Positions 29,409 through 40,335 are shown, counted from the stretch's first letter. The stretch is DNA of 64,000 bases from Jejubacter calystegiae (GCF_005671395.1 NZ_CP040428.1:3348001-3412000); one strand, 5' to 3'. The notes: generated by a model from the sequence alone, not told the origin. Numbers and translations: made by a program.

Positions 29409-30470
29409 TTAACGTTCGGCCACCAGACCGCGGGGGGGTGTAAACAGCAGATCGCCGGTGGCGATTTTGGACAGGCGGCGCATCACCAGCCCCAGTAGGG
29501 TACAAAGACCTAAGCTGAACAGTGGATAGCACAACAGTATCGCTATCTCGACGCCGGATGACAGACGATGCTGGTTAAACATTCCGATCACCACCAGACT
29601 TAACGCTTCCACCAGAATCCGGTGGGTGGTGTAGATAGCGATGGTGTTGGAGCCGATAACGTTGAACAGCGAGTTAGGGCTGCTGCCAAACTTTTGCTCC
29701 ATAGTGAAAAAGCACTTCATGATCAGCAGAATAGACAGCATCGACAGCGGCAGATTGACGTTCTTAAAGTAGAGCGCCAGCGCGACCACCAGGGCGGCGA
29801 TCAGCGGCAGAGGCCGTTTCATGACCTGCCACAGCTTCATCATTTCCACCAGTTGTGATCCGAACCAGGCGCCCATGGCGTAATAGGGCATATTGCGGAT
29901 CACGCTGTTCATGCCCCAGAACGGGGTAGGCAGGAAGTTTATCCCCACGCTCACCAGAATCAGCAGCGGGAAGACCAGGTTCTTATAGCGATGCAGCAGC
30001 TTACAGCCGATAAAGTAGACCACCAGCGCATACAGATACCACAGGCTGGTTCCGGCGGTCAGCATGCTGAAGGCAAACTGGCCCAGGGTTTCAGCATAGG
30101 CGGCGTTGGAGGCCGGGTTATGCTCAACCCCTGGGATCCACTGATTGATATGGCTAATCAGCAGCCACTGGATCACGCCCCACAGCACCAGTACCCAGGC
30201 GATATTCCACACCCGTTTATTGATGCAGCCGCGCCACGGCACCTGATCGGTATAGCGGGTGATCAGAAAACCAGAGATAAAAAAGAACACCGGCATGCGG
30301 AACGGCGCCAGATAGAGGTTGCCATAGACCCACAGCTTAGCGAGGTAAGTCGCGTTCCCCGTAAGCTGCGGCAAAATGTGCGGATAAAAGGTGATGACGG
30401 AGTGATAGATCACCACCAGGCAGATACACATGCCCTTGATCTGATTTATCCAAAGTTGTTTGTTTTTCAT
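29409..30470 (-). CDS. ycfT: Inner-membrane acyltransferase-3 family protein YcfT
   Basis: Integral membrane protein of the acyltransferase-3 family, whose members O-acetylate surface sugars; the substrate of YcfT is unknown. ATG 30470 (MKNKQLWINQIKGMCI) is taken as start because it matches the E. coli N-terminus; the frame is open to 30509. The 353 residues have about ten hydrophobic segments and the family motifs, including the probable catalytic histidine in VVIYHSVITF and the FRMPVFFFISGFL block. It is divergent from lolC. Confidence 0.92.
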   Translation of the reverse strand: MKNKQLWINQIKGMCICLVVIYHSVITFYPHILPQLTGNATYLAKLWVYGNLYLAPFRMPVFFFISGFLITRYTDQVPWRGCINKRVWNIAWVLVLWGVIQWLLISHINQWIPGVEHNPASNAAYAETLGQFAFSMLTAGTSLWYLYALVVYFIGCKLLHRYKNLVFPLLILVSVGINFLPTPFWGMNSVIRNMPYYAMGAWFGSQLVEMMKLWQVMKRPLPLIAALVVALALYFKNVNLPLSMLSILLIMKCFFTMEQKFGSSPNSLFNVIGSNTIAIYTTHRILVEALSLVVIGMFNQHRLSSGVEIAILLCYPLFSLGLCTLLGLVMRRLSKIATGDLLFTPPRGLVAER

Positions 30471-30777
30471 ACTTACCAGGCCGTATTTGCTTTTGCTCGA
30501 AGCGCCCATCCTGAAAGTACTATGGACACATCTCTACCTCGAATTGTCTGTTTTTCGCGGTTTTTGCCAAAATTCGGAAAAGGATCAGGGTGGTTTTAAC
30601 CGCAAGTTGCGGAAATCACGGAATCGGGGCTCTGCCTGTATGCCATGGTTATCAGATTGATTCAGTAGTGATTTTCTGTAACAGCCGGGCATTATGCCGC
30701 GCTATCTTTCATTTACCCGCTACCGTATCGCTTATATACTGCCTGTTCATTTGCCAAATCGCGGTTACACGGACTTC
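30471..30777. promoter_or_regulatory. ycfT-lolC divergent gap with lolC promoter
   Basis: These 307 bases hold no credible gene. A plus-strand promoter candidate is TTTACC (30712-30717) with TATACT (30735-30740) at 17-base spacing, giving a leader of about 30 nt before lolC at 30778. An upstream in-frame ATG at 30694 lies before this promoter and so is unlikely to be the lolC start. Confidence 0.5.
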
Positions 30778-31977
30778 ATGTATCAACCTGTCGCGTTATT
30801 TATTGGCCTGCGCTATATGCGTGGGCGAGCAGCGGATCGCTTCGGTCGCTTCGTCTCCTGGCTCTCCACCATCGGCATTACCCTGGGGGTGATGGCGCTG
30901 GTCACTGTGCTGTCGGTGATGAACGGCTTTGAACGCGAGCTGCAGAACAACATCCTGGGGCTAATGCCTCAGGCGCTGATCACCGCCGACAAAGGCTCGG
31001 TAAATCCTGAACAGCTACCCGCGGACCAGTTAAAGTTACAGGGTGTCACGCGCACATCGCCGCTGACCACCGGCGATGTGGTGCTGCAAAGCCCCCATAA
31101 CGTGGCCGTTGGCGTAATGCTGGGCATCGACCCGCAGCAAAAAGATCCGCTGACGCCCTGGCTGGTGAATGTAAAGCAGCAGCAGCTGGAAAAAGGGCGC
31201 TATAACGTGATTCTCGGCGAGCAGCTTGCCGGGCAGCTCGCCGTGCGTCCCGGCGACAGTATCCGCCTGATGGTGCCTTCCGCCAGCCAGTTCACTCCTA
31301 TGGGGCGGGTGCCTAGCCAGCGACTGTTTACCGTGATTGGCACCTTCGCCGCCAATAGCGAGGTGGACGGTTATCAGATGCTGGTCAATATTCAGGACGC
31401 TTCGCGCCTGATGCGCTATCCAACGGGTAACATCACCGGCTGGCGCCTTTACCTTGAGAATCCGCTGGCGGTGGACAGCCTCAGCCGACAGAGACTGCCG
31501 GAAGGGACCCACTGGCAGGACTGGCGCGATCGGAAGGGTGAACTGTTTCAGGCCGTCCGTATGGAAAAGAATATGATGGGGCTGCTGCTGAGCCTGATCG
31601 TGGCGGTGGCTGCCTTTAATATCATCACCTCGCTGGGACTGATGGTAATGGAAAAACAGGGCGAGGTGGCGATCCTCCAGACCCAGGGGCTGACCCGCAG
31701 CCAGATTATGGCGGTGTTTATGGTCCAGGGGGCCAGCGCTGGCGTGATCGGCGCGCTGCTGGGCGCCGCGTTAGGAACGCTGCTGGCCAGCCAGCTGAAT
31801 AATCTGATGCCGGTTATTGGCGCTGTGCTTGATGGCGCGGCGCTACCGGTGGCGATTGTTCCCCTGCAGGTGGTGGGTATCGCGCTGGTGGCGATGGCCG
31901 TCGCGCTGCTGTCCACGCTGTATCCGTCCTGGCGCGCCGCCGCCACTCAACCCGCCGAGGCTTTACGTTATGAGTAA
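30778..31977 (+). CDS. lolC: Lipoprotein-releasing ABC transporter subunit LolC
   Basis: Membrane subunit of the LolCDE complex that extracts outer-membrane lipoproteins from the inner membrane and hands them to LolA. Start ATG 30778 ([18 protein letters not shown]) gives 399 residues as in E. coli. One transmembrane helix near residues 25-45, a large periplasmic domain with the LolA-hook region ([16 protein letters not shown]), and three C-terminal helices. It overlaps lolD by 8 bases. Confidence 0.97.
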   Translation: MYQPVALFIGLRYMRGRAADRFGRFVSWLSTIGITLGVMALVTVLSVMNGFERELQNNILGLMPQALITADKGSVNPEQLPADQLKLQGVTRTSPLTTGDVVLQSPHNVAVGVMLGIDPQQKDPLTPWLVNVKQQQLEKGRYNVILGEQLAGQLAVRPGDSIRLMVPSASQFTPMGRVPSQRLFTVIGTFAANSEVDGYQMLVNIQDASRLMRYPTGNITGWRLYLENPLAVDSLSRQRLPEGTHWQDWRDRKGELFQAVRMEKNMMGLLLSLIVAVAAFNIITSLGLMVMEKQGEVAILQTQGLTRSQIMAVFMVQGASAGVIGALLGAALGTLLASQLNNLMPVIGAVLDGAALPVAIVPLQVVGIALVAMAVALLSTLYPSWRAAATQPAEALRYE

Positions 31978-32674
31978 TTCTGTCCTGTTGCAGTGCGACA
32001 AACTGTGCAAACGCTACCAGGAGGGGAAAGTGCAGACGGACGTGCTGCACGATGTCAGCTTCAGCATTGGCAGCGGCGAAATGATGGCGATTGTCGGTAG
32101 CTCCGGCTCCGGCAAGAGTACCCTGTTGCACCTGCTGGGCGGCCTGGATTCGCCGACCTCCGGCGATGTGATTTTTGACGGCCGCTCTCTGTCTTCCATG
32201 TCTTCGGCGGCCAAAGCTGAACTGCGTAACCGCGAGCTGGGCTTTATCTATCAGTTCCACCATCTGCTGCCGGATTTCTCCGCGCTGGAAAACGTGGCGA
32301 TGCCGTTGCTGATTGGCCATAAAAAAGGCGATGAGCCGCAAAATCGCGCTCGCGAAATGCTGGCGGCGGTGGGGCTGGAACATCGCGCCAGTCATCGGCC
32401 TTCTGAACTGTCCGGCGGGGAGCGTCAGCGCGTCGCTATCGCCCGGGCCCTGGTGAATCAGCCGCGTCTGGTACTGGCGGATGAACCGACCGGTAACCTG
32501 GACGCCCGCAACGCCGACGCCATTTTTGAGCTGCTGGGCGAGCTGAATGTCCGTCAGGGCACCGCCTTCCTGGTAGTGACTCACGACCTGCAACTGGCCG
32601 GGCGTATGACCCGCAGGCTGGAGATGCGCGACGGTCATTTGAGCGATCGGCTGACGCTGATGGGGGCGGAGTAA
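31970..32674 (+). CDS. lolD: Lipoprotein-releasing ABC transporter ATPase LolD
   Basis: ATPase of LolCDE. Start ATG 31970 lies within the last codons of lolC; the open frame upstream to 31817 is out-of-frame reading of lolC. The 234 residues contain Walker [10 protein letters not shown], the LolD-specific [18 protein letters not shown] segment, signature LSGGERQR and Walker [13 protein letters not shown]. lolE starts one base after its stop. Confidence 0.97.
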   Translation: MSNSVLLQCDKLCKRYQEGKVQTDVLHDVSFSIGSGEMMAIVGSSGSGKSTLLHLLGGLDSPTSGDVIFDGRSLSSMSSAAKAELRNRELGFIYQFHHLLPDFSALENVAMPLLIGHKKGDEPQNRAREMLAAVGLEHRASHRPSELSGGERQRVAIARALVNQPRLVLADEPTGNLDARNADAIFELLGELNVRQGTAFLVVTHDLQLAGRMTRRLEMRDGHLSDRLTLMGAE

Positions 32675-32675
32675 A

Positions 32676-33923
32676 ATGGCTTCACCTCTCTCGTTACTGA
32701 TTGGGCTGCGTTTTAGCCGCGGTCGGCGGCGCAGCGGCATGGTATCGCTGATTTCGGTGATCTCCACCGTGGGTATCGCGCTGGGGGTGGCGGTGCTGAT
32801 CGTAGGCCTTAGCGCCATGAACGGCTTTGAGCGCGAGCTGAATAACCGCATTCTGGCGGTGGTGCCCCATGGTGAAATCGAGCCGGTACACCAGCCGTTT
32901 AACGGTTGGAACGATGTGCTGGGACGGGTGGAAAAGGTGAAAGGTATCGTTGCCGCCGCGCCTTATATCAATTTTACCGGGCTAGTGGAAAGCGGAGCCA
33001 ATCTGCGCGCCATCCAGGTGAAGGGGGTTAACCCTCAGCAGGAACAGCGCCTGAGCGCGCTGCCGTCCTTTGTCCAGAACAACGCCTGGCGCAATTTCCG
33101 CGCCGGTGCCCAGCAGATTATCCTGGGTAAAGGGGTGGCCGATGCCCTGAAGGTGAAGCAGGGGGACTGGATCTCGATCATGATCCCCGACAATTCCGAC
33201 GGCGGTAAGAAGCTGCTGCAGCCCAAACGGGTGCGCCTGCAGATAGCCGGTATCCTGCAGCTTAGCGGCCAACTAGACCACAGCTTCGCCATGGTGCCGA
33301 TGCAGGACGCCCAGAATTATCTCGATATGGGGGACAGCGTCACCGGTATCGCCATCAAGGTTAACGATGTCTTTAACGCCAATAAGCTGGTGCGTGATGC
33401 CGGGGAAGTGACCAATGCCTACGTCTATATTAAGAGCTGGATTGGCACCTACGGCTATATGTACCGCGACATCCAGATGATTCGCGCCATTATGTATCTG
33501 GCGATGGTGCTGGTGATTGGCGTGGCCTGTTTCAATATTGTCTCCACCCTGGTGATGGCGGTGAAGGATAAGAGCGGCGATATCGCGGTATTGCGCACCC
33601 TGGGGGCGAAGGATGGGCTGATTCGCGCCATTTTCGTCTGGTACGGACTGCTGGCAGGGCTGCTGGGCAGCGTGGTGGGCGTGATTATCGGTGTACTGGC
33701 CGCCTGGCGCCTGACCGATATTATCCGCTTTATTGAAACGATTACCGGGCATCACTTCCTGTCCGGCGATATCTACTTTATCGACTTCCTGCCGTCCGAG
33801 CTGCACGCCATGGATGTGGTCTGGGTGCTGTTAACTGCGCTGGTGCTGAGCCTGCTTGCCAGCTGGTATCCGGCGCGGCGCGCCAGCAATCTCGACCCGG
33901 CCCGGGTGCTGAGCGGTCAGTAA
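32676..33923 (+). CDS. lolE: Lipoprotein-releasing ABC transporter subunit LolE
   Basis: Second membrane subunit of LolCDE, which contacts the lipoprotein substrate. The 415 residues start [21 protein letters not shown] and show the same layout as LolC (one helix, periplasmic domain, three helices), with the conserved C-terminal [20 protein letters not shown]. It is one residue longer than the E. coli protein. Tightly packed lolC-lolD-lolE-nagK order implies one transcript. Confidence 0.97.
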   Translation: MASPLSLLIGLRFSRGRRRSGMVSLISVISTVGIALGVAVLIVGLSAMNGFERELNNRILAVVPHGEIEPVHQPFNGWNDVLGRVEKVKGIVAAAPYINFTGLVESGANLRAIQVKGVNPQQEQRLSALPSFVQNNAWRNFRAGAQQIILGKGVADALKVKQGDWISIMIPDNSDGGKKLLQPKRVRLQIAGILQLSGQLDHSFAMVPMQDAQNYLDMGDSVTGIAIKVNDVFNANKLVRDAGEVTNAYVYIKSWIGTYGYMYRDIQMIRAIMYLAMVLVIGVACFNIVSTLVMAVKDKSGDIAVLRTLGAKDGLIRAIFVWYGLLAGLLGSVVGVIIGVLAAWRLTDIIRFIETITGHHFLSGDIYFIDFLPSELHAMDVVWVLLTALVLSLLASWYPARRASNLDPARVLSGQ

Positions 33924-33938
33924 CGGCGAGGAGAGGCC

Positions 33939-34850
33939 ATGTTTTACGGCTTTGATATCGGGGGCAGTAAAATCGCGCTGGGCGTCTACGATTCTGAGCG
34001 GCGTCTGGTGCGTGAAACCCGTGTGCCGACGCCGCATGACGACTATTCACGCTTTCTGAATACCCTGGCTGGGATGGTCCGGGAAGCCGATGCGCTGTAC
34101 GGCGAGCCGGGCAGCGTCGGCATCGGTATTCCGGGGCTGCCGGCCAGCGCCGACGGCACGCTCTATGCCGCCAATCTTCCCGCCGCCAGCGGTCGCCCGC
34201 TGGGCCGCGATCTGAGTGCGCTGCTGGAGCGCGAAGTGCGGATTGAAAACGACGCCAATTGCTTCACCCTGTCCGAGGCCTGGGACGATGAGTTTCGTCG
34301 CTACCCTCTGGTGATGGGGCTGATTCTGGGCACCGGCGTGGGCGGCGGGCTGGTAATGAATGGCCGCGTGATTAGCGGTCAGACCGGGCTTAGCGGCGAA
34401 TTCGGTCATACCCGACTGCCGGTGGATGCCCTGACGGTGCTGGGGCGCGATATTCCGCTGCTGCGCTGCGGCTGCGGCCAGTCCGGCTGTATCGAAAACT
34501 ATCTTTCCGGCGGCGGCTTCGCCTGGCTGTGGCAGCATCACTATGGCAGTCGGCTGACGGCGCCGGAAATTGTTGAACGCTGGCAGGCGGGGGATAGCCA
34601 GGCCCGGGAGCATGTCGCGCGCTATCTTGACTTGCTGGCGGTCTGTATGGCTAATCTGTTAACTGTTGTGGATCCGCATCTGGTGGTGATTGGCGGCGGC
34701 CTGTCCGGCTTTAGCGAGCTGATAGAGGCGCTACCCGCCCGACTGCCGCGCCACCTGCTGCCTGCCGCCCGGGTGCCGCCTATCGAGCGCGCGCGTCACG
34801 GCGCCGCGGGCGGTATGCGCGGCGCCGCTTTTTTGCATCTGAAGGAGTAA
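33939..34850 (+). CDS. nagK: N-acetyl-D-glucosamine kinase
   Basis: ROK-family sugar kinase that phosphorylates GlcNAc released during peptidoglycan recycling, so it acts downstream of NagZ encoded in the same window. The 303 residues begin [15 protein letters not shown] (ATP phosphate loop), include the catalytic-base block IENDANCF and the zinc site H...[15 protein letters not shown]. It starts 15 bases after lolE. Confidence 0.95.
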   Translation: MFYGFDIGGSKIALGVYDSERRLVRETRVPTPHDDYSRFLNTLAGMVREADALYGEPGSVGIGIPGLPASADGTLYAANLPAASGRPLGRDLSALLEREVRIENDANCFTLSEAWDDEFRRYPLVMGLILGTGVGGGLVMNGRVISGQTGLSGEFGHTRLPVDALTVLGRDIPLLRCGCGQSGCIENYLSGGGFAWLWQHHYGSRLTAPEIVERWQAGDSQAREHVARYLDLLAVCMANLLTVVDPHLVVIGGGLSGFSELIEALPARLPRHLLPAARVPPIERARHGAAGGMRGAAFLHLKE

Positions 34851-34859
34851 CCGCAGAGG

Positions 34860-35687
34860 ATGATGATACAATCGCGCCGTCTGAACAGGCTTAGCCGTTT
34901 CCGAAGAAGCAAGCGTCGTTTGCGCGAACGCCAGCGCCAGCGGGCATTTTTCAACGACAGAATGGGATCGGACGCTATGGATAAACCCAGAGTAGTGGTA
35001 TTGACCGGCGCGGGGATCTCCGCCGAATCCGGTATCCGTACCTTTCGCGCCGCCGATGGTCTGTGGGAAGAGCATCGGGTTGAGGATGTTGCCACCCCGG
35101 AAGGCTTTGCTCGTGACTCAGAGCTGGTGCAGAACTTCTATAATCAACGCCGCCGTCAGCTATCCCAGCCGGAGATCGCACCCAACGCCGCGCATCTGGC
35201 GCTGGCCGAACTGGAACAGGCGCTGGGCGATCGCTTTCTGCTGGTGACTCAGAATATCGATAACCTGCACGAGCGGGCAGGGAATCACAATATCATCCAT
35301 ATGCACGGTGAATTGCTGAAGGTGCGCTGCGAACGCAGCGGCCAGGTGCTGGAATGGGCAGGGGATGTCCAACCCGGCGAGCGTTGCCACTGCTGCCAGT
35401 TTCCGGCGCTGCTGCGTCCCCACGTGGTCTGGTTTGGCGAAATGCCGCTGCAGATGGATGAAATTTACCAGGCACTGGCCAGCGCCGATCTATTTATCGC
35501 CATCGGTACTTCGGGTCATGTCTATCCGGCGGCGGGCTTTGTACACGAAGCAAAGTTACAGGGCGCTCATACCGTGGAGCTGAACCTGGAGCCGAGCCAG
35601 GTCGGCAGCGAATTTGAAGAGAAGCACTATGGTATGGCGAGCGAAGTGGTGCCAGCGTATATCGAAGAACTGCTGAAAGAGATGTGA
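34860..35687 (+). CDS. cobB: NAD-dependent protein deacylase CobB (sirtuin)
   Basis: Removes acetyl and succinyl groups from lysines, for example on acetyl-CoA synthetase. The 275 residues correspond to the long form, with a basic N-terminal extension ([20 protein letters not shown]) before the Rossmann core; a second ATG at 34978 ([13 protein letters not shown]) would give the short form known in E. coli. Motifs: [26 protein letters not shown] and the catalytic His in [10 protein letters not shown]. The start can be either of two adjacent ATGs (34860, 34863). Confidence 0.95.
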   Translation: MMIQSRRLNRLSRFRRSKRRLRERQRQRAFFNDRMGSDAMDKPRVVVLTGAGISAESGIRTFRAADGLWEEHRVEDVATPEGFARDSELVQNFYNQRRRQLSQPEIAPNAAHLALAELEQALGDRFLLVTQNIDNLHERAGNHNIIHMHGELLKVRCERSGQVLEWAGDVQPGERCHCCQFPALLRPHVVWFGEMPLQMDEIYQALASADLFIAIGTSGHVYPAAGFVHEAKLQGAHTVELNLEPSQVGSEFEEKHYGMASEVVPAYIEELLKEM

Positions 35688-35706
35688 TTTTAGATTTCAC
35701 GCAAAT

Positions 35707-35729
35707 CCCCTTCCTGTATCAGGAAGGGG
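35707..35729. terminator. Bidirectional hairpin between cobB and the chemoreceptor
   Basis: CCCCTTCCTG and CAGGAAGGGG form a perfect 10-base stem with a 3-base loop midway between two convergent stops. T runs are short on both sides, but the position indicates it ends both transcripts. Confidence 0.65.
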
Positions 35730-35743
35730 AAAGAACGATGCCG

Positions 35744-37396
35744 TCAGAAGGTTTCCCATGAGCTGTTTGTGTTTTCGGCAACAGGAAGAGGGGAGATTGT
35801 GGCAGGCGGCGTTTTTTTATTCATTGTATGCGCGCCGGATTGATCGATTTTAAATGCGGCGACCGAACTTATCAGGTTGTTGGCTTCTTTTTCCAGCGTA
35901 TGCGCCGCAGTCGCAGATTCTTCAACCAGACCGGTATTTTGTTGCGTCACAACATCCATTTCGGAAATGGCTATGCTGATTTGGCTGATACCCCGGCTTT
36001 GCTCCTCGGAAGCCAGCGCAATTTCTCCCATGATATCGGTGACGCGAGCTACGGCTTTCTCAACCTCTTGCATGGTGTTACCCGCATTTTTGGCCAGTAC
36101 TGAACCATGAGCGACCTGGCTGGAGGAGTCATCAATAAGCTGTTTAATTTCACCCGCCGCTTTCGAGCTACGCTGTGCAAGGTTGCGGACTTCGCCTGCG
36201 ACGACCGCAAAACTTCTGCCTTGTTCCCCGGCTCGGGCTGCTTCAACAGCCGCATTCAGCGCCAGTATGTTGGTCTGAAAAGCAATGGCATCGATGGTGT
36301 TGGTGATTTCGGCAATTTTTTGGGAGCTGGAAACGATCGTATCCATGGTCGTCACGACCTTATTAACGACTTCGCCACCCTGGCGGGCGATCTCTGAGGC
36401 CTCCTGGGCAAAGTTGTTTGCATGAGTGGCATTTTCAGAGTTTTGTTTTACGGTTGCGGTTAACTCTTCCATGCTGGCAGCGGTTTCTTCCAGTGAAGCG
36501 GCTTGTTGTTCGGTTCGGGAAGAGAGATCGGTATTGCGGGCGGAGATTTCCATCGCCCTTGTATGTATTGCGTTGGCACTGACCCGGACTTCACCAACGG
36601 TGCTTGCCAGCGCCGTCTGCATATCGCGAAAGTTAGCTGCCAGTGTCCCCATTTCATTGGTGCCTGTGATATCAATTTCCCTGGTCAGGTCGCTGGCGGC
36701 CATATGATGAATCGCTTCCATCAGCGTTCTGAGCGGTCGCAGCAGAATATGATGAAAGCCCCGCCAGACCACTATCGTGATGATAGCCATGATGATTAAG
36801 CTGGCTATCAGGCTCCAGATTGCAGATTGATATCCGTGGTGCGACTCTTCGAATGCCGACTGATAGAATCGCTGGCTACTCTGTTGGAAGGTATCATAGT
36901 GATGCCTTAACTCTTCCTGATGATCCTGCCAGCGGGTGGTTAATATGCCTTGAAAATTACGCCCCTGTATCATAGACATGAAATTATGCAGGACGGTGTC
37001 ATAGTTATGGAATGCCTCAATAACGTTTTTTCTAACGTCTGGCGCCATCTGGTCCTGTGGCATTTTGCTAAATTCTATGATTTTTTGTTGCGTCGTTCTG
37101 AGTAGCTGTTCTGCAGATTTCAGGCTTTTCTCTTTTTCCCGGGTTTCATTTACGTCAATGTTGTCATCGCCTATAACACGCAGGGCTGCGCGATTAAGTT
37201 CAATTCGCGCCTGTAGCATATTACTCCAGCTACTTTCAAGGATAGTCAGTTGGTGAGAAAGGTGATTTAACTCCTGAATATTCTTTTGATTGGTTCTCAT
37301 AGCGTTATAAGACAGCCCCCCGGAAACTAACTGGAGAATAACGAACAAACCAATTGCAGTCAGTATTCCATTGATGATTTTTATTTTGCTTAGCAT
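35744..37396 (-). CDS. Methyl-accepting chemotaxis protein, Tsr/Tar type
   Basis: Transmembrane chemoreceptor. ATG 37396 (MLSKIKIINGIL) is preferred to ATG 37405 because AAGGA lies nine bases before it but touches the first. The 550 residues comprise an N-terminal helix, a periplasmic four-helix ligand domain of the Tar type, a second helix near residue 195-215, a HAMP domain and the signalling hairpin with the strictly conserved tip AFQTNILALNAAVEAARAG. It ends in SWETF, close to the NWETF pentapeptide that tethers CheR and CheB. The ligand cannot be predicted. E. coli has ycfZ/ymfA here instead; base composition is visibly more AT-rich than the neighbours. Confidence 0.93.
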   Translation of the reverse strand: MLSKIKIINGILTAIGLFVILQLVSGGLSYNAMRTNQKNIQELNHLSHQLTILESSWSNMLQARIELNRAALRVIGDDNIDVNETREKEKSLKSAEQLLRTTQQKIIEFSKMPQDQMAPDVRKNVIEAFHNYDTVLHNFMSMIQGRNFQGILTTRWQDHQEELRHHYDTFQQSSQRFYQSAFEESHHGYQSAIWSLIASLIIMAIITIVVWRGFHHILLRPLRTLMEAIHHMAASDLTREIDITGTNEMGTLAANFRDMQTALASTVGEVRVSANAIHTRAMEISARNTDLSSRTEQQAASLEETAASMEELTATVKQNSENATHANNFAQEASEIARQGGEVVNKVVTTMDTIVSSSQKIAEITNTIDAIAFQTNILALNAAVEAARAGEQGRSFAVVAGEVRNLAQRSSKAAGEIKQLIDDSSSQVAHGSVLAKNAGNTMQEVEKAVARVTDIMGEIALASEEQSRGISQISIAISEMDVVTQQNTGLVEESATAAHTLEKEANNLISSVAAFKIDQSGAHTMNKKTPPATISPLPVAENTNSSWETF

Positions 37397-37431
37397 GCTT
37401 TCCATTCCTTAGAGAACAAAGATTAAAGATA

Positions 37432-37458
37432 TTATCGGAATTCTGACAGAAATCTTTA
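37432..37458 (-). promoter_or_regulatory. Sigma-28 (FliA) promoter of the chemoreceptor
   Basis: On the minus strand TAAAGATT (37458-37451) is followed after exactly 11 bases by TCCGATAA (37439-37432). The sigma-28 consensus is TAAAGTTT-N11-GCCGATAA, so 14 of 16 positions agree with the correct spacing. The promoter lies 36 bases before the start codon. Confidence 0.85.
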
Positions 37459-37589
37459 TTTGCGGTATGCAGGCGACTGTGGCAAAGGGATTGGCTGTAA
37501 CAGATTGTTTTGTCGATATTTTTCCACACCATTAGCGGTGCGAAATAGGGTGGCCAGAGGGAGAAAAGTGACTGGATAACTCTTAAAAA

Positions 37590-37630
37590 GAAAAGTGAAA
37601 GCCCCTTATTCAATATAACGAGCAAGGGGC
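37590..37630 (-). terminator. Intrinsic terminator after potD
   Basis: On the minus strand GCCCCTT (37630-37624) pairs with AAGGGGC (37607-37601), followed by a T-rich stretch. It ends the potABCD transcript before the chemoreceptor promoter. Confidence 0.75.
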
Positions 37631-37653
37631 GATTGCGGGGGAGATAGGGGTAT

Positions 37654-38700
37654 TTAACGCCCCGCCTTCAGCTTCTGATAATAAGACTCGTAGATGGCGC
37701 TGGCCTGGCCGACGTCATTCTGCCACTCGCCTTTTTCGATGGTCGCCTTGTCCGGATAGAGCGATTTGTCGTTGGCGACGGATGGGTCCAGCAGCTTACG
37801 CGCCGCCAGGTTCGGGGTCGGATAGCCGATGGTTTCCGCCACCTGCTTCGCGATTTCCGGGCGCAGCAGGAAGTTAATCAACTTAAGCGCGCCGTCGACG
37901 TTTTTGGCATTAGCCGGAATTGAGAGGCTGTCCATCCAGAAGATACCGCCTTCCTTCGGCCACACCACCTCCAGCGGCGTACCGCCCTGAGTCCGCGCCA
38001 CCCAGGCGGAACCGTTCCATACCATCCCCAGATTCACTTCGCCTTCCATATAGGGGTTGGCCGGGTTGTCTGAGTTAAAGGCCGCCACGTTCGGCATCAG
38101 CTTCTGCAGCTCTTTATAGGCCGCTTCAATCTGTTTGGGATCGGTGGTATTGCCCGAATAGCCCAGCTTCAGCAGCGCCATCTGGAACACTTCCCGGGCG
38201 TCATCGGTCAGCAGCAGGCTGTTCTTATACTCCGGCTTCCACAGATCGGCCCAACTGGTCACGCTCTTCGGATCCATCACGTCGCCGTTAACGCCAATGG
38301 CGGTGGCGCCCCAGATATAGGGGATGGAGTAGTCATTGTTGGGGTCGAACGGCTTGTTCAGCATATCCGGATCCAGATTATGGAAGTTGCTGAGCTTGCT
38401 CTTATCGATCTTCTGAATCATCCCTTCTTTGCGCATCTTATCGACAAAGTAGGTGGAGGGCACGATAAGATCATAAGCCCCTTCTCTGTATGTCTTGAGC
38501 CTGGCATACATGGTCTCATTGGACTCATAGGTAGAGTAGATCACCTTAATGCCCGTCTCTTTAGTGAACTGTTCCAGCAGGCCGGGGGGCACATACTCGG
38601 TCCAGTTATAGAAGTAGAGCGTTTTATCATCTGCGTGGGCGGCGCTCATACCCAGAACAAGAGCGCCTGCCGCCAGGAGGTGGTGTGACCATTTTTTCAT
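37654..38700 (-). CDS. potD: Spermidine/putrescine-binding periplasmic protein
   Basis: Binds polyamines and delivers them to PotABC. ATG 38700 (MKKWSHHLLAAGALVLG) starts a signal peptide with expected cleavage after AAHA, and gives 348 residues as in E. coli; the frame is open further to 38745. Aromatic and acidic ligand-site residues characteristic of the family are in FYNWTEYVPPG and VWNGSAWVAR. Last gene of the potABCD operon. Confidence 0.96.
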   Translation of the reverse strand: MKKWSHHLLAAGALVLGMSAAHADDKTLYFYNWTEYVPPGLLEQFTKETGIKVIYSTYESNETMYARLKTYREGAYDLIVPSTYFVDKMRKEGMIQKIDKSKLSNFHNLDPDMLNKPFDPNNDYSIPYIWGATAIGVNGDVMDPKSVTSWADLWKPEYKNSLLLTDDAREVFQMALLKLGYSGNTTDPKQIEAAYKELQKLMPNVAAFNSDNPANPYMEGEVNLGMVWNGSAWVARTQGGTPLEVVWPKEGGIFWMDSLSIPANAKNVDGALKLINFLLRPEIAKQVAETIGYPTPNLAARKLLDPSVANDKSLYPDKATIEKGEWQNDVGQASAIYESYYQKLKAGR

Positions 38701-38701
38701 T

Positions 38702-39481
38702 TTACTTCCCCTGTGTTTTATCTCGCGCAATGAGCTGGCTGGCAATCACCAGAACCAGTGACAGCACCAGCAGGATAGTGGCCAGAGCGTTCACCTCGGG
38801 CGAAACGCCGACCTTCACCATTGAATAGATCTTCAACGGCAGAATTTCATACCCCGGCCCGGTGACGAACGAAGAGACCACCACGTCGTCCATGGACAGA
38901 GTAAAGCTTAGCAGCCAGCCGGCCGCTACCGCAGGCATGGCCAGCGGCAGAATGATTTTACGCAGGATAGTGAATTCACTGGCGCCCAGATCCTTCGCCG
39001 CCTCCAGCATCCGCACATCAAAACCCTTAAGACGCGAGTAGACCGACACCACCACAAAGGGCAGGCAGAAGGTGATATGGGAAAACAGCAGCGACCAGAA
39101 ACCGAGCTGAATCCCCAGCAGGATAAACAGCACCAGCAGCGAGATAGCCATCACGATGTCCGGCGACATCATCACCACAAACAGCATGCCATTAACGAAG
39201 GGCTTGCCGCGAAAGCGGTAGCGATAGAGCGCCACTGCGGTCAGGGAGCCGATCACGGTGGCAAAGCTGGCAGAGAGCACCGCCATGGTCAGCGAGTGCT
39301 GGGCCGCCTGCAGCAGACTGTCGTTATTGGACAGCAGTTCATACCATTGGGTGGTGAACCCCTGCCAGTTAATACCGAAGCGTGAACGGTTAAAGGAGTT
39401 AACGATCAGAATCACGATCGGAATATATAAAAAGGCGTAGATGACGGCCATAAAGCCGCCACGCAGGCAACGTCCCATCAT
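38702..39481 (-). CDS. potC: Spermidine/putrescine ABC transporter permease PotC
   Basis: One of two membrane subunits of the polyamine importer. The 259 residues have about six membrane helices and the EAA loop EAAKDLGASEFTILRKIILP that docks onto PotA. The ATG overlaps the potB stop (ATGA), indicating coupled translation; potD begins one base after its stop. It is a few residues shorter at the C-terminus than the E. coli protein. Confidence 0.96.
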   Translation of the reverse strand: MMGRCLRGGFMAVIYAFLYIPIVILIVNSFNRSRFGINWQGFTTQWYELLSNNDSLLQAAQHSLTMAVLSASFATVIGSLTAVALYRYRFRGKPFVNGMLFVVMMSPDIVMAISLLVLFILLGIQLGFWSLLFSHITFCLPFVVVSVYSRLKGFDVRMLEAAKDLGASEFTILRKIILPLAMPAVAAGWLLSFTLSMDDVVVSSFVTGPGYEILPLKIYSMVKVGVSPEVNALATILLVLSLVLVIASQLIARDKTQGK

Positions 39482-40335
39482 TCCAGGTCCACCTTCTTAT
39501 TCAGCAGGCGCGAGGCGCGCCAGTACACCAGCAGCATCAGCCCCATCACCACGGTCAGCGTAATGCTGGTGGCTGCGCCGAACGGCCAGTCGCGGATGTT
39601 CAGGAACTGGCTCTTAATCACATTACCGATCAGCAGATTTTTGGCGCCGCCCATCAGATCCGAGACATAGAACAGCCCCATTGCTGGCAGCATCACCAGC
39701 AGGCTACCGGCGATAATGCCTGGCATGGTTAGTGGAATAATGATGCGGATAAAGGTCTGCAACTTGCTGGCGCCCAGATCCCGGGCCGCTTCCAACAGCG
39801 GCTTATCGAGCTTTTCGATGCTGGAATAGAGCGGCATCACCATAAAGGGCAGCAGAATGTAGACCAGGCCGATAATCACCGCCGATGGGGTGTACATAAT
39901 GCGGATCGGCGTGTCGATCACTCCAAGCCACAGCAGGAACTCATTCAGATAGCCGCGGGTGCTCAGGAAGATCTTCAGCCCGTAGATGCGAATCAGGGAG
40001 TTGGTCCAGAACGGGACTATCAACAAAAACAGCATCAGCGGACGGATCCGTTCGGGCAGTCGCGCCAGAAACCAGGCGAAGGGATAGCCCAGCACCAGGC
40101 AGGCGAGGGTGGCGATCAGCGCCATATTCAGCGAATGCAGCAGTACTTCGAAGTAGAGCGGATCCATCAGCCGGGCGTAGTTGTCCAGCGTAAAGGCCAT
40201 CTTTACGAAGTTGGCGTCGTCCCGGGTCAGGAAACTGGTACCGATGATCATCAGATTGGGTAAAAAGACGAACAGCAGCAGCCAGCCGACGATGGTGGCG
40301 ATTACCACATTCTGGAATTTATTCGAGTTCTTCAT
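39478..40335 (-). CDS. potB: Spermidine/putrescine ABC transporter permease PotB
   Basis: Partner permease of PotC. ATG 40335 ([18 protein letters not shown]) is chosen over the in-frame upstream codon at 40347 on family match. The 285 residues carry six helices and the EAA loop [20 protein letters not shown]. Its start lies inside the end of potA (17-base overlap). Confidence 0.96.
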   Translation of the reverse strand: MKNSNKFQNVVIATIVGWLLLFVFLPNLMIIGTSFLTRDDANFVKMAFTLDNYARLMDPLYFEVLLHSLNMALIATLACLVLGYPFAWFLARLPERIRPLMLFLLIVPFWTNSLIRIYGLKIFLSTRGYLNEFLLWLGVIDTPIRIMYTPSAVIIGLVYILLPFMVMPLYSSIEKLDKPLLEAARDLGASKLQTFIRIIIPLTMPGIIAGSLLVMLPAMGLFYVSDLMGGAKNLLIGNVIKSQFLNIRDWPFGAATSITLTVVMGLMLLVYWRASRLLNKKVDLE

